Shown here piece by piece: positions 37,686 to 49,805 of a stretch of DNA of 64,000 bases. The translations under genes and the position numbers were made by a program. The notes beneath the pieces were generated by a model. That model was not told where the DNA came from. It did no database searches and was given only the letters and a program-made list of their open reading frames with translations. Source of the DNA: Argentina anserina (taxonomy: Eukaryota; Streptophyta; Magnoliopsida; Rosales; Rosaceae); assembly GCF_933775445.1 (NCBI RefSeq), contig NC_065875.1:4601001-4665000 (forward strand), read 5' to 3'. The stretch's first letter is position 1; each line of letters starts with the position of its first letter.

Positions 37686-38877
37686 CTTCCCTTACCATGA
37701 AATTCATTACAAAGTAGAGCTGAAATTGTCTTAGATTCTTAGAATTAAACAACCAACAATGAAGAACCTCAATATGCTTGTAACCAGTTAATGTTTTTAC
37801 TCTTCTTAAATGTTCTAGAACTAGGGAATATCCATATCCCATCAGAGCGTTATGGTGGAAATGAACAGTAGCAATATCACCAAATATCCTATATTTAGCT
37901 TATTTGAGAAAAATATATATGTTTTTGAAATATAAATTTACAGTAGATTATTCAATGAGGATATTAGCATCTCCTTCACCGAAAGCTAATCTTTTATACA
38001 AATTAACTAAAAAGAGTGTGGTATGTTGGCAAAAAGAGGAGAGAAATATAACTTGTGTTTTAGGTATTTATCATTCTTTAGCTAAATATAGTCAGTGAAG
38101 TTACCAAAAGTCAAAATTTAACTTAACTTTAGCTACGTTGCAGTTGAGTTTGAGACAATTTCACGGTACTAACGTTTCCTTCACACCAAAGCTTATAATC
38201 TTGCAAACTGTTCATGCTCCTCTAAATTGTTATAGTGTGGCAAATTTAGATAACTAATAAGCAGAACTCAAAAAATAAATCTTTAGTATGTATTTCAACG
38301 TACCACTCTCTCTTACACTTACAGTCTTACATTCTAAAGAATCTAAACTATGGACTTTACCTAGAAATGGCAAGTTTAAAATTCCTTGAAACTTATCATG
38401 TTTAAATAATTTCAAACCCTAGGGTAACAATTTCCTTACCAGATAGTGCTCACTCTAACTAATTCAAGTTATAGGTTTCTTAATTTCTACTGATGGTGGC
38501 ATGTATAGGTTATTAAGGCCATGTAAAATTTAATTAAGATCATACATGTCTTAATACATGGCTATATAATTGAGAGAGAGAACTGGGTTAGGATTAAGTG
38601 AGGTTAGGTGTCTGATTCCCCTCTAATGTACATATTGTAGTTTATGGTTCTACTTGCATAATGATTATGAACCGCTAGATTAAGATTTTGATTTAGTCTT
38701 TGGTAGATTATTAATCTAACCAGTTTCAATACGATAATGACAGTCCTATGCATATGTTTTTAACATAATGCATTCTCAATTGTTTTGGCCTCCAAAGGAA
38801 ATCTTCCCCTGTTGGCATGTTGCTCCCAGCTAGATAGAATTGACTGCTGATAAACATTACAATTTAGGTGTTCTTGT
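37686..38877. other. AT-rich spacer between pseudo-exon and LTR-like repeat
   Basis: No coding exon or repeat recognised. The open frame at 37904-38098 is AT-driven without motifs. Confidence 0.45.
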
Positions 38878-39311
38878 TGTTGTTATAAGCGCCTTTAGAT
38901 CTTAATAGTTATTTGCGATATAAGCAAAGAAGAGTAAACAGAAACACACCAAAGTTATAGTGGTTCAGCTGAAGCCTACCTCCACTGTGATCTCTCTTGA
39001 GAGATTTACTAGTACTGAAGAATTTAGGTACAAGTACTTATTGTAGACCTTAACCCCTCCCTGTCTAGCTCCTATCTCTCTATCACCCTTAGCTCTCCCT
39101 TTAGGATTTCTGTCTCTGTCTCTAAAAACCTCCCTGCAGCCCTATTTATATCAATAGGGGCTGCTTAATACAATATGGACTAGGATTACTAAACCTAACA
39201 CAAATCCTAATAGAATATTGGAAGATATACTCTCCTAAAACATATAGAAAAGCTGTGCTAACTTATTTCCTTTCTAAACCTGGATTTGATTACTGAATCC
39301 TAACTCCAACA
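38878..39311 (-). mobile_element. Probable solo LTR
   Basis: On the minus strand the stretch starts TGTTGGAGTTAGG and ends TTATAACAACA. It carries a TATA box (TATAAATAGG, 39150-39141) and, downstream, a CT/GA-rich leader-like part. That is the layout of a plant copia LTR of about 430 bp. I see neither a second LTR nor PBS/PPT sequence nearby, and no clear target duplication. The lower border is uncertain because of a TTG triplet repeat (38875, 38878 or 38881). Confidence 0.55.
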
Positions 39312-39811
39312 TGCATCAACGAGCCAAAAACACAACACTTGTAGGTTCTATTGCTAATCTTGTCTGAACTGTTTCCGGTTTTATTTCTTTCATTTGTATG
39401 ATTACCAATTTAGATAGTTTCTTTACCGTCATTGAATATAGGCGATTGCGAGTGATCTAGGAGAGTTTATATATGCTACTGTTTTGAGATATCAAACTCA
39501 GATATTCTTTTACTTTTGTTTGTCAAGTTTTCTCAATAAATGCAAGAGAGAACATCACACTGGTAGAGTATGTACCTCAATTATAAAACGGTTCAATTTC
39601 ATTAAGAATCTCATTTCCTTCTCATTACTGGGTAATTCAGGAATGGAAAATCCCAGCATAGCTAAAAGATTGCGTAATCATTCCTTCAACATAGACGAAG
39701 GAAAATAAAGTAATTTTCTTTTCTTTCTTTTTTTTTGAGAAAAAGGAAAATAAAGCAATTGAAATAATATAAAAGGCTAAAAAACAATTGTAACATGTAC
39801 AGACAAGCACA
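39312..39811. other. Spacer between solo LTR and USP gene
   Basis: AT-rich. This is where a protein-kinase domain of the USP gene would be expected on the minus strand, but I see no kinase motif here or further downstream to 36.4 kb. Confidence 0.5.
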
Positions 39812-42021
39812 CTAAAAGATTGAGGAGTACACATGAAATAAAAACAAAGCAACCAGGATATGAAATAAGCTTTGGTACTTGAAAGCTGAAAAGGACTGGC
39901 CAGAAGTATCTATAACCTTGATGAAGGCGAACTTGTCAGCATTTACTCTCTTTTGCACCTCTTCCTCAACAAATCTCTGAGCTACTTCCGCTGCAAACAT
40001 CGCTGCCTCAGACTTTTGTTTTTCGTTCTCCAAAGCTGCTACAGTTGCTTCTAAGGTGAGCAGTGCTTCCTCTAGTCTCTGTTCTTCTTTCATTTTCCCC
40101 TCTTGGAGCTCAGCAACCTATATGGAATGAATAAGATGATTGTGCTAGAGTTTCAGATGATATATGAAACATTACAGTACAGTATGCTAGGGAATATAAT
40201 AACTTAGAGACTACTAAAATTCTAAAGAACAGAAGCAATTTGTACACCAAATCTCGTGCACAATATTTGAATTCAGTCAATTCACCCAAGTAGTTGGAAA
40301 GTTAAGATTGATGATTCTAGCCAGCTAGTACCTTCTGTTTTGCTGTCTGTGCTTCTTTGTAGGCTGCATGGTGCATCTCTATCGTTTGGTTCAGCTCCAT
40401 TTGAAGAATTCTCATCTCTTCTTCCATCTCTTCCTGCAATAAGTACAAAGATATGAAATTAAGTCTTCTGCTCTCCACATGCATTGCCTTAATCAGTTCT
40501 ATCCTAAATTGATAGTCTACCCATATTTCAGATGTTTGTTGAATTTTTTTTATGTTATCTCTTTTCTGGCCTCATCTTTTTTTTATTGTCACGTAGTAGT
40601 TTTCATGTTTATGATCTATCCATGTATTTCTTTGGTGCAGGTAATGGTCAACTCTCACCAGTACTTTCTGCGACAAGAATGCATTTCCTGAGCCATTGTG
40701 CTGCACCATTGATGGCATTTCATGCAGAGTGTTAATGCCATCAAAACTCCGAAAATCTAATTCTGATGTTGATCCAGTGATGTCCACATTCAGTGACGTT
40801 GAAGAGATTGGGGTCAATTCAGCTTTCCTGAAGTTCTCGTACAATGAATACAACATGCTATCAGTACTTTGTCTTTCTGAGTCAACAAAAGAGAGACCAG
40901 TGTCCATATCTGGCTCTTGCAATGATAGCTCTTCATATGAGGTGCTGCTTAAAGCTCTGCCTCTGGAGAATGACATGCATCAGTCAATATAAACCAGGTA
41001 TCAAAGCAATGTTATCTTGTCAATCATATGGTATATATGTCATGTTGCCAAACAGTAGATCAAGGGCGCAGACGCAGACGTGATTTCACTTATTTAGTTT
41101 TTCAATTATAATGCTTACATTTTACTAAATTCTTCTGGAAGGGCCGGCAGGGCAGGCAGCTGGCGGCGGGCAGCACGCACTGCCCATATCTTTCCTTTGT
41201 TGATGATATATACATTGCAGAAATCAGCTGCCAACTTTTGCACACTACTTGAAATATCTGATGTCTTGAATAGTCTGCAGATCCAAAACGAAGAAGAAAA
41301 GGTTCATTAAACAGATGAAATCTGATAAAGCACCAAATGGACATGATCAAAGCGATCGGTAATGGTTCGCTATACCTCTTAGAAAACCCAATCTTGGAAG
41401 AAACACCAAGAATAATATTCTCAATGCCATAGCGGGAAATGTAATCGATCAGTGCCTTAGCTACATCATGATCCTTGAGTATAACAACCTCAAATGGTAC
41501 CTGACATTGCAGAGATCAAGTTATCAGTTTAAGTATTCAATCAACCAGTTATATTGCAATTTGCAAAGATGATAAATGGAACAAGAAATGAAGTTGAGAA
41601 AACTAACTCGTTTGCGTGTACAATAGCAACGAAAGGGAAGTAACATTTCCTCAATAGGATCAAAAGCATGCCCGTCATTGATCAAACGACTGTTCCCTAA
41701 TGTTTACGATACACTTGGTATATCATATCAGTAGTTTTAGTAGAAACCCTTTAAATACCAAGGCAGAGTTTTACCTGGGGAGTCTTTAGGAGACGGAGAT
41801 GGAGATGTTTGAGTAACATGGATAAGCTTGACAACAACATCGTTGGTACTAGTGACAAGATTTTCAAGAGCCCATTTCAAAGCATATCTGCTGTGTTTGT
41901 CTCCTGATACTCCTACTGCTATTGTGCACCCCTTGTACTCTGTTCTAAATTTTCCACTAATGCTGCTATTCAAAATCCCCATTATTCTCTCCCACCTGCC
42001 TCTTCCTCCTCCCGAGTTCAT
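39812..42021 (-). CDS. USP-domain/coiled-coil protein lacking its kinase or U-box end
   Basis: Family: plant proteins with an N-terminal universal-stress (adenine-nucleotide alpha-hydrolase-like) domain, a linker, a coiled coil, then a kinase and/or U-box. Seven exons: 42021-41775, 41696-41608, 41500-41376, 41274-41119, 40962-40665, 40433-40332, 40117-39812. They join in frame to 440 aa. The USP part is residues 1 to about 190 (CTIAVGVSGDKHSRYALKWA; LPFRCYCTRKR; ENIILGVSSKIGFSK; FCNVYIINKGKIW). A Ser-rich linker follows, then a Glu/Lys/Gln coiled coil (EEMEEEMRILQ; MKEEQRLEEALLTLEATVAA; EEEVQKRVNAD). Where relatives splice into the kinase (near FAFIK at about 39910), the frame runs into a short hydrophobic tail and stops. 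It is truncated, or a gene that survives without its kinase. The terminal exon end is uncertain. Confidence 0.75.
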
Positions 42022-42680
42022 CAAGTCTTCAGAAAACAGAGTATTTTTTTATCATCCAATCATGTAGATGCAAGGGATAACTTAAACAATTAGACACATC
42101 TGAAATATGGAAACAGCTTACAGAAATTGAAATCCCTGCTGTTCTTAAAATGCTCATTTTTAGATGAGAACTAATAGAAGTTGATTAAAACTAACATTGA
42201 CTCGGTTCTGCGCCAACTCTTTGTCGCACCATGTTTTTAGCAGGAAGTTAAACTACATTATATTCCTAATATTAACCAAATCCACCAACATAACAAAAGT
42301 CTCTAGAAATGTTTTAAACCTCCATAAGAAAATTGATCTCAAACATTTTCTACCAAATTAACATTCAAACTTCAATATCTAGCTGATAATTCGTTCTAGT
42401 AATAATAGTGAATGAAGACTTTGTTGGAGTAGCAATGCTACTAAAAAAAATGGCAACTGGCCATTCACTTTTGTTTTCGGTTGTGAAGGAAGTACTATTA
42501 TGGAACGTTCTCCCCCTCCCCCCTTAAAATAACATCTGCTATCATTATTGATGATGTCACATTCCAACCCCCTTTTAGGGTATCATCGGCGTGAGGACTG
42601 AAGCCTCTGGCGAAAAATAATTCAGTCTTCAATTTCGCCAACGAAACTTCATAAACAAGAAAGATTCTCATAAAGAAGAA
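42022..42680. other. Divergent promoter region, USP gene side
   Basis: Intergenic DNA between the minus-strand USP gene and the plus-strand phytocyanin. Minus-strand frames at 42379-42698 overlap each other and show no family motif. Confidence 0.45.
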
Positions 42681-42709
42681 AAACAAACAAACAAACAAAC
42701 AAACAAACG
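42681..42709. repeat. (AAAC)n microsatellite
   Basis: About seven tandem AAAC/CAAA units in the divergent intergenic region. Confidence 0.85.
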
Positions 42710-43242
42710 ACTCTGCTTTTCTTCCTGATTTCTAGTCGTCATTTCTCCTCTAGCTAGGTAAGCTTGTTCATTCCTACAAGCCTCAGATGGCTAATTAAAT
42801 CAATGCGTGAGAGCTAGGGTTTCAATTTTCATGCAGCTCCCTATTACGACATAGTACATACTATTGTTTCATCTAATAAACATGAAACCATATTCACAAG
42901 TTCGCAACTCATTGGGATTTAGAGTTTCGCGTACTACGATACAATAACATTTAGCAAATTTTAGAATCGGTAGGGTAATTGGACTCTAAATTTATGACTG
43001 TGACATGAAATCAACTTCCCTCTTGGATTCTGCAATACTCGCAAATTTAGCTTTTATTCTCAGTTTAGAACTCTCTCCCTATACGCCGAGGATATGGAGA
43101 TAGTGTCAACTTCTCTCTTGGATTCGACAAAAACAATTCACTATATATAGGATGACGATGCTCACGATATTACTCACAATACATCGCTCGATCAGCTTCT
43201 CCTTCTCTGAAATAGGTCGCACTCTATATTGATTTTAATTTA
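42710..43242 (+). promoter_or_regulatory. Phytocyanin promoter and leader with TATA box
   Basis: A TATA box CTATATATAG lies at 43141-43150, about 95 bp upstream of the phytocyanin ATG, which suggests a leader of roughly 60-70 nt. No other site is called. Confidence 0.55.
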
Positions 43243-43938
43243 ATGGCTTCCAAATTAAGAAACATCCTAGTCCTTTTGGTGGTGGCGATAGCTCTTTGTG
43301 GCGTTTGTTCTGCCTCTAATGCTGGTGCTGGAGCTGTTCATAGAGTTGGCGGCTCGGAAGGTTGGGTAGTACCTGTCAATTACAACCAGTGGTCCTCCTC
43401 AGAAGAGTTTAACGTGGGCGATAGTCTTTTGTTTTCTTACGATGAGCACCTCCACAATGTTGTTGAAGTTACTGAGGAAGGTTTCAAATCATGCGAGTCC
43501 ACCGCTCCCATTGCAGTTTATAGTTCTGGCTCAGATACAATCACGCTTAAAAGGCCTGGCCATTATTACTTTCTTTGTGGTGCTCCCAGTCATTGTGAAT
43601 ATGGACAGAAGGTTGAGGTTATAGTCAACCTTCCCACACCTGAAACCACGGTCTCCTCTCCGAGCCCGGCACCTTCTGGATTGTTTTCTCCTTTAACTCC
43701 TCGTTCTGAAAGTCCGATCTCCTCTCCTAGCCCAGCACCTTCTGGATTGTCTTTTCCTTCAACTCCTCGTCCTGAAAGTCGGGTCTCCTCTCCTAGCCCG
43801 GCACCTTCTGTATTGTCTTCTCCTTCAATTCCTCGTCCTGAAGAGAGGCCACCACACTCAGCGGCTCTGACCATCGATGTTCCCAAGCTTTCCCTGGCTT
43901 TTGCTTCTGTGCTTGTGTTTTCTAAATTGATGTTTTAA
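43243..43938 (+). CDS. Stellacyanin-like phytocyanin (GPI-anchored, AGP-like tail)
   Basis: Blue-copper cell-surface protein of 231 aa. A signal peptide (residues 1 to about 24) is followed by the plastocyanin-like domain. Copper ligands are His71 (EHLHN), Cys112 and His117 (CGAPSH), with Gln122 as axial residue, so stellacyanin-type rather than Met-type uclacyanin. Cys84 and Cys118 should form the disulfide. Residues 137-200 are three 22-residue repeats (SSPSPAPSG, then TPRPES) rich in Ser/Pro/Ala, a target for hydroxyproline arabinogalactans. A hydrophobic C-terminus (LSLAFASVLVFSKLMF) behind small residues fits a GPI-anchor signal. The gene has no intron, whereas many phytocyanin genes have one. 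The specific role is unknown; relatives act in cell-wall and reproductive signalling. Confidence 0.92.
   Translation: MASKLRNILVLLVVAIALCGVCSASNAGAGAVHRVGGSEGWVVPVNYNQWSSSEEFNVGDSLLFSYDEHLHNVVEVTEEGFKSCESTAPIAVYSSGSDTITLKRPGHYYFLCGAPSHCEYGQKVEVIVNLPTPETTVSSPSPAPSGLFSPLTPRSESPISSPSPAPSGLSFPSTPRPESRVSSPSPAPSVLSSPSIPRPEERPPHSAALTIDVPKLSLAFASVLVFSKLMF
43651..43842 (+). repeat. 66-bp coding tandem repeat (about 3 copies)
   Basis: Copies begin at 43651, 43717 and 43783 with a period of 66 bp and few mismatches. They encode the Ser/Pro-rich repeats of the phytocyanin tail. The period is a multiple of three, so copy-number change keeps the frame. Confidence 0.9.
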
Positions 43939-44640
43939 ATTTTTTGCCTTTGTTTCTGCATCAGCGTAGGAATGCAGTTTGTAACTTTGTATTTTTCAAT
44001 TTGGTTAGTTTGGTTAATTACTTTGTATTTTTCTGGTCACTTTCGAGATGTTATTTGTTTAAAATCCTTCATGCCTGATTATATTGATGAGTGATGACTT
44101 TTTAATTTACATTATTTTACTTGATATTCAATTTGATGAAGTTAGTATATATCTTTTTTAACACCAATTTCTTGATTCCTGAACGTGGATTGTACTCGGG
44201 GATTTGTACGTATATCATAAGCTGAAAATTTTCTATGGACATCTCGAATATGATCAGAGGGGGTTCTGAACCTCTGCGGGATCAAAATCTTAGCTTATTG
44301 AACAAGCAAAAGAACACTGAACAGACTGCAAACCTTGCTTTGAATTTTGAAAGTGTCGTAGTAAACTTTAGAACTTTTGGCATAATGCATGGTTAGTAGA
44401 ATTAATCCATTTCGGACGTAAAAAATCCTTACTCGAGGCATGTTCAATTCGTACGTCAGAAGCCTAGCTTACTAAATAAAGCCAAATCTTATAGTCATAC
44501 ATTTGCATGTCTGCTCATCATGCCTAGGGTTTAAGGGGCGTCACAGATCAATACAAAGAATTAAGTTTTTGGTAACTTAATCAAAACCTATTGATCTGGG
44601 GGAGTCTAATAAAGAGTGATGGAAGAGTTTAGCATCACCG
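43939..44640. other. Convergent spacer phytocyanin / receptor kinase
   Basis: AT-rich, contains both 3' UTRs. No further feature seen. Confidence 0.5.
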
Positions 44641-47390
44641 TCACACCATCTTCGTGATGTCAACTTCACTCGTGCAAGAAGAGAGAAAATCCTCATCTGG
44701 ACCGCCGCCGCTACCACCACCACCACCACCACCATTACCAATTTCTTTCAACTCTTCAATCCTCTCAACAGCCTCTTTCAAATCCCACCTCTTCTCCACA
44801 TCACCTTCGCAACAATCCAACCCGATTTTCAAGAGCTTCAGCATCTCCCCCTCGCAGTTCTTGCTTGCACCCATTTCCCTATCGAACACCTGTGTGAACC
44901 ACTCCTCTCGAGGCACTGAGTTAACCCAGCTCGCCAGATCCTCCTCACTTCCCTTACCCTGTTGCAAAAAATTGGTTGGCAACTTCCCGGTTAGGATTTC
45001 CAAGATGAGCACACCGAGACTCCATACATCGGTCTTCTTTGTGATCCTCTTGGTTGCGACGTACTCTGGGGACTTGTATGCCACCATTAGGGTTTGAGCA
45101 TGCTCTTGGTTAACTATGGGGATTAGGCCATAGTCGGTTATGAGGGGTTCGTAGGATTCACTGAGAAGAATGTTCGAGGATTTTAGGTGGCCATGGGGTG
45201 TCGTCAGGCTCGGCAGCTCACTGTAGAGGTACTTTAAGCCTTGGGCTACGCCTTTGACAATCTTCAGACGCTTCGGCCAGTCAAGGCTTGGTTGACCTAG
45301 GGTTTGGTGTCCTGAGAAACATGAGACAGAGCAAGCATAAGTAGGCAATTAATCATTACTGATGCACTCCACGTATATATGAACTTAGACGTACTCATTA
45401 GGTACTCATTTTTTGCTAGCTCGCTTAAAAATGTGTTGTAGATAACGTATGAAGCAACCGGAGAACCAGAAAATGATGAAGCAATGCACATTATATATGT
45501 CAATTGTATATGATATAGTAGATGAACTTACCATGAAGATGAACTGCCAAGCTGCCCTTGTCAATATGGTCGACAATCAAGAGCTTCTCTTCTTTTTTAT
45601 AATAATAAGCCACAAGGGGAAGCAAATTAGGGTGCACCAATCTTCCTATTCTCCTCATATGCTCTTGGAACTCCTCTTTTCCCACATTGTTCATTTGCTT
45701 ATACCTCTTCACAACCATCACCGGTCCACTCAGCAGAGCCGCCTTGTAAGCAGACCCAAAGCTGCCGCTGCCCAATACCTCGGCCGAGGCTTTTAGCAAG
45801 TCTTGCATATCAAACCTTTCCCTGTCGTCTCGGACGAATGAGAGCTTCAAGCTATCAGCCTTCTTCCCACCAGTACTTCCTCCTCCTACTGCTGCTGCAG
45901 CTCGTGCTCCTCCTCCTCCTCCTCTACTCGAGTTCTCTGAGGTTTCACTAACTTGGTCTGGTTCCTTGGGAGCTGGTTCTACTGATCTGTTTTGGACCGA
46001 TGGTGCCGGTGGAGCCTCTATATTTGATGACGACAAGTATTCGGCTTTTTTGTTGCGACGTCTGACGACGACGAAGAACAGTGCCGCACAGATGGATATG
46101 ACTGCTATCAGAATCATAGTCACAATCAGGCTAGTGCTCACACTTCTGGGCTTCACCGTATTAACGTGTGTGGAGGGAGCTGAGCAGGCATGTAATGGAC
46201 CTCCACACAGATCTTTATTCTCTGGTCGTTCAGGAATATATACAAGACTGTTAGTACGCAGCTTTATGGTTATCAATAAAGTGTTCAACATGATTCTAGT
46301 TGTTGCAAATGTACTGTGTATGGCTTGGAGTCTTAATTTGATGGTTACCCATTCAAGTGAGCTTCTGAGCTTAATGCTTATTTCCCGGACTTCAAAGAAT
46401 TTAATCATCTCTATATAATTGGTGTGACCATGTGATGATACGGTGTTTAACATATCTCACGTACTCACGTAGTAACATTTCTTCACGGTAACACCTACAT
46501 TTGACCTCATATTAATCTGATCGAGTTTGTTTCTCGATCACGTACATTTCCCCTCCCAGGGAATAAGAAACAAAATATATACTAAAATAACAAAAATGCA
46601 TGGAACGGTGTTGTCAACTGGTTATGGATAATGCAGTACGTACTAATGGATGATTGGATGTTAAAAAGAGCAAGAGAGTAATCTCACCAGCAAAGGAGGT
46701 CGCATTCAACTTCCTAAAGGTAACTGGGATCTCACCCTCCAAGTTGTTTCTAGCGACATTGAAGCCAGTTAAACGAGATTGTGGAAAATCCGGTATTTTG
46801 CCTGAAAATTTGTTCCCGTCAAGGTCCAGCTCCGTCAGCTTATCCAAGGTTGTCAACGACTTGGGAATCTCGCCGGAAAACTGGTTATTCGACATATATA
46901 GCTTCTTCAAATTCTTCATTCCCTCAAACGTATCGGCGGGAATCTCTCCGGAGAATTTATTATCAGACAAATACAACGTTTTCAACAAATAAACTTTCTT
47001 CCATTCCGGTAAGACACCCTCGAAGTTATTTTGCATGACGCTTATGGTTCTCAGGTCTGGAAGCTGCGCTAGAGATGTGACATCAATGTCGCCGCTTAAC
47101 CCCATCTTTTCCAGCTGCAAGCCGAAAACCTGTCCCTTGTCGCACATAACGCCAGCCCAGTTCGACTTTTTATCACCGCACGGAGGCGTGGTTTTCACCC
47201 AGTTCTTCAGCGCATCACCACCACCCTTGAGTGAGTCCTTGAACTTGAGGAGGATGTCAGTGGGGTTTGGTGCGGCGGCTGAGGAGGCGAGGTTAATATG
47301 AAACTGAACCAGAAGAACCAGAGAACATTGAGCAAACAATGTCCAATGTACGCTGCGCATGCTGCAGCGAGACATCTTGCTACGTTTCAT
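44641..47390 (-). CDS. LRR receptor-like kinase of the pollen receptor kinase (PRK) type
   Basis: Plasma-membrane receptor of the LRR III/PRK group; relatives bind LURE-type peptides and RopGEFs in pollen tubes. Three exons, 47390-46688, 46221-45532 and 45311-44641, give 687 aa. Order: signal peptide (about 10-36), LRR N-cap with WAGVMC, about five LRRs (SDNKFSGEIPADTFEGM, SNNQFSGEIPKSL, DGNKFSGKIPDFP), LCGGPL, transmembrane helix about 264-287, basic stop-transfer RRRNKK, Gly/Ala-rich juxtamembrane, and kinase from about 378. The glycine loop GSGSFG (385-390) and VVK Lys406 are present. The catalytic loop reads HGHLKSSN (504-511) without the usual Asp, and DFG is DYG (524-526). A weak or dead kinase is expected, as in several PRK-like proteins. 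A Gly tract lies near the C-terminus. Starts at 47438, 47375 or 47360 are also possible. Confidence 0.93.
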
Positions 47391-48708
47391 ATTAATGGTG
47401 TACGTAGAGATGTATAAGGTTTCAGGTTGTACACGCACTAATAGGGGCAGCGTGTGCGCCCTTTAAGAGGGGCCTGCGCTGCAAAATGGAGTCCGGGGGT
47501 GCGTGTGAAGAAGAAGGGTTTCAAGGTTTGTTGATACTGGTGGAATTTGTGATGGCATTAGAGAGAGAAAGGGAATGAGTGAGTGAGGAAGAGAGAGAGA
47601 AGGCGCTAAGAATAGAAGTTGGATAAGCTGTTTACATGGGTCAAAATGGAAGGGAAAGGAAATGAGGGGTGGCAAAGGTTGACAGAGTCCAACCGAATTC
47701 AGTTTTCATTTCAGGTAGGAGAGTAATCCGGAGCACCTTTGAAAACACTTGAGCATTGTTCCTTCACCTATTTTTGAGTTGGTGGAGTTTCACAACTCTT
47801 GGTTCAATAAAAGGGGGCAACCAGAACATGCCAGCCTTCATTGTTCTTTCACCTATTTTACATAAGTAGTCTTTCAGGTTGTACTGCAATTGTGCTCAGT
47901 GTGCCTTGAGCAAACAAAATGAGAACCTTTTTTTTATCCTAACCATGATACTTCTGTCCATCTACTTCCAAAACCAGAAAGTAAAACCCTACATAGATTT
48001 TATACCTGAACGTTGAAAACACATGAATACCGGAACTGAAATGAAAAACGGAAGAATCACAAGACTTTACGAGTGGCGAGTCGTCTTGTACTATCAATTT
48101 TTATGAACAAAAACTGACTACATCACTAATTTTACCCCTGCTTTAATTGGAATTAGGAAAAGATGATTCATGAACTGATACTTCAATTGATCTTCACTGC
48201 GCACAAGTACATATTCACACAGCCGTGCCAGTTATCGTTCCCTATCTCTTCTTTTTCATTTTTTACTTCATTTCAAATTGAAAGAGAAACTATTTCAGTG
48301 TACTCATCCGCCCCACCACCTTGTTCAGAAGCTCAAATATGGCAGTAGGTGACCCAATCACCCACCTTTCTTCTCATCTATTATAGTTACCACTCATCTT
48401 TAACAGAAAGAACTTCAACAATTAATAAAATAATAAAATGAGGCATTCACATAACAGGACTGGAAGCTGGAACAGGTAAAAAAACATAAAGTAATCAGAT
48501 GAACAGGTTCTTGGTTAAAAAGACAACTGACCTGGTTATCCAGACAGCATCACATAACTAACATGGACAAGTTCACAAGGCAGCCAAACTGCAACATGTC
48601 TGTCAAAATTTTGTGCACCAAGTAGTTACATGTGACAATTGAACGATACCATTATGTAAAGGTACAACATGGTTCACAATGAATAATGAAATATTAAGTC
48701 AACTAGAT
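47391..48708. other. Upstream region of the PRK-like gene and intergenic DNA
   Basis: 1.3 kb. The first 300 bp (47391-47700) are purine-rich and likely promoter/leader of the minus-strand gene. The remainder is AT-rich without a supported gene; the open frame at 48163-48348 has no motif. Confidence 0.45.
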
Positions 48709-49509
48709 GATTTTGTAACGGCCCCAAAATTTCGAGCTTAAAAACTCAAAATTCTAAAGTCGTTAAACACAAAATAATCTCAATAAAATCGAAATCATTA
48801 AAGTGTAACAGCGGATCAATTCTGAGTTCTCAATACAACTCAGACAACCAATTATTACAACCCAAATTTATAATCCATACATAAAATGGAAATGTAATAA
48901 TCCTCACAAATCACTCACAAATCTCACAAATAAAATCACACCAATTCTCACACACAAATCCACACTAAAATCTCACCACAAGTAGGACACGAACGACTTC
49001 GAGCCTCCGGAGTCGTCGCTGAAACTCCACTAATCAGCACCTGCAGAGTTATCCCCTACACCATCGGATTGGTGTACCGGGATTGTAAACACAAACCCGG
49101 TAAGCTTTGCAGCTCGTATGAGTAAAATGAAAATAAAACTCGCATATTAATGCATATACGAAAATCCACAAATCAAACAAATATAAATGCACTCATGAGT
49201 CAATGGACGGCCCTTCTGGTTGTCCCATAGAAATATGAAAGAAGCTCTCATGAGAAATTAAGTAACCCTTCTGTTACCCAAATGCATTTATAATACGGGT
49301 ACCAAGAACGCTGGTACACATCTGTTACCCCTCTCGTAATACACCGCCGATATTGGGTAGCCACCCGCTACCCAACATCCAAAACAATCTGAGTACCCAT
49401 AAGCAGATAACCACCCGTTACCTCACATGCAGTACTAAGGCAGACAGACTAGAGCTCTAACTGTATCGTAACTTTCGCCCGGCCAAAGGCTAGGTTCCGA
49501 CTTGCCAAA

Positions 49510-49795
49510 CACGTACAATAATCTCACATCATATTGTACCAATCAAGTTCGAAGACAAATCAACATTTTAACAATCTCAATGTTAAAAATCACGTACAAT
49601 AATCTCACATCATATTGTACCAAAAATCATGTCCGAAGACAAATCAACATTTTAACAATCTCAATGTTAAAATCACGTACAATAATCTCACATCATATTG
49701 TACCAAAAATCATGTCCGAAGACAAATCAACATTTTAACAAACTCAATGTTAAAATCACGTACAATAAATCTCACATCATATTGTACAAATCAAA
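49510..49795. repeat. Tandem array, about 83-bp unit, 3.5 copies
   Basis: Units start CACGTACAATAATCTCAC at 49510, 49591, 49674 and 49757 (spacing 81, 83, 83). They contain TCCGAAGACAAATCAAC and end AATCTCAATGTTAAAAT. A further decayed copy occurs near 49922. The array lies inside the solo LTR. Confidence 0.9.
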
Positions 49796-49805
49796 ATCAC
49801 AATAA

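Noticed and set aside
45966..46418. 150-codon plus-strand frame opposite the receptor kinase
   Set aside because: Shadow of the minus-strand exon 2 and its flanking intron; no independent features.
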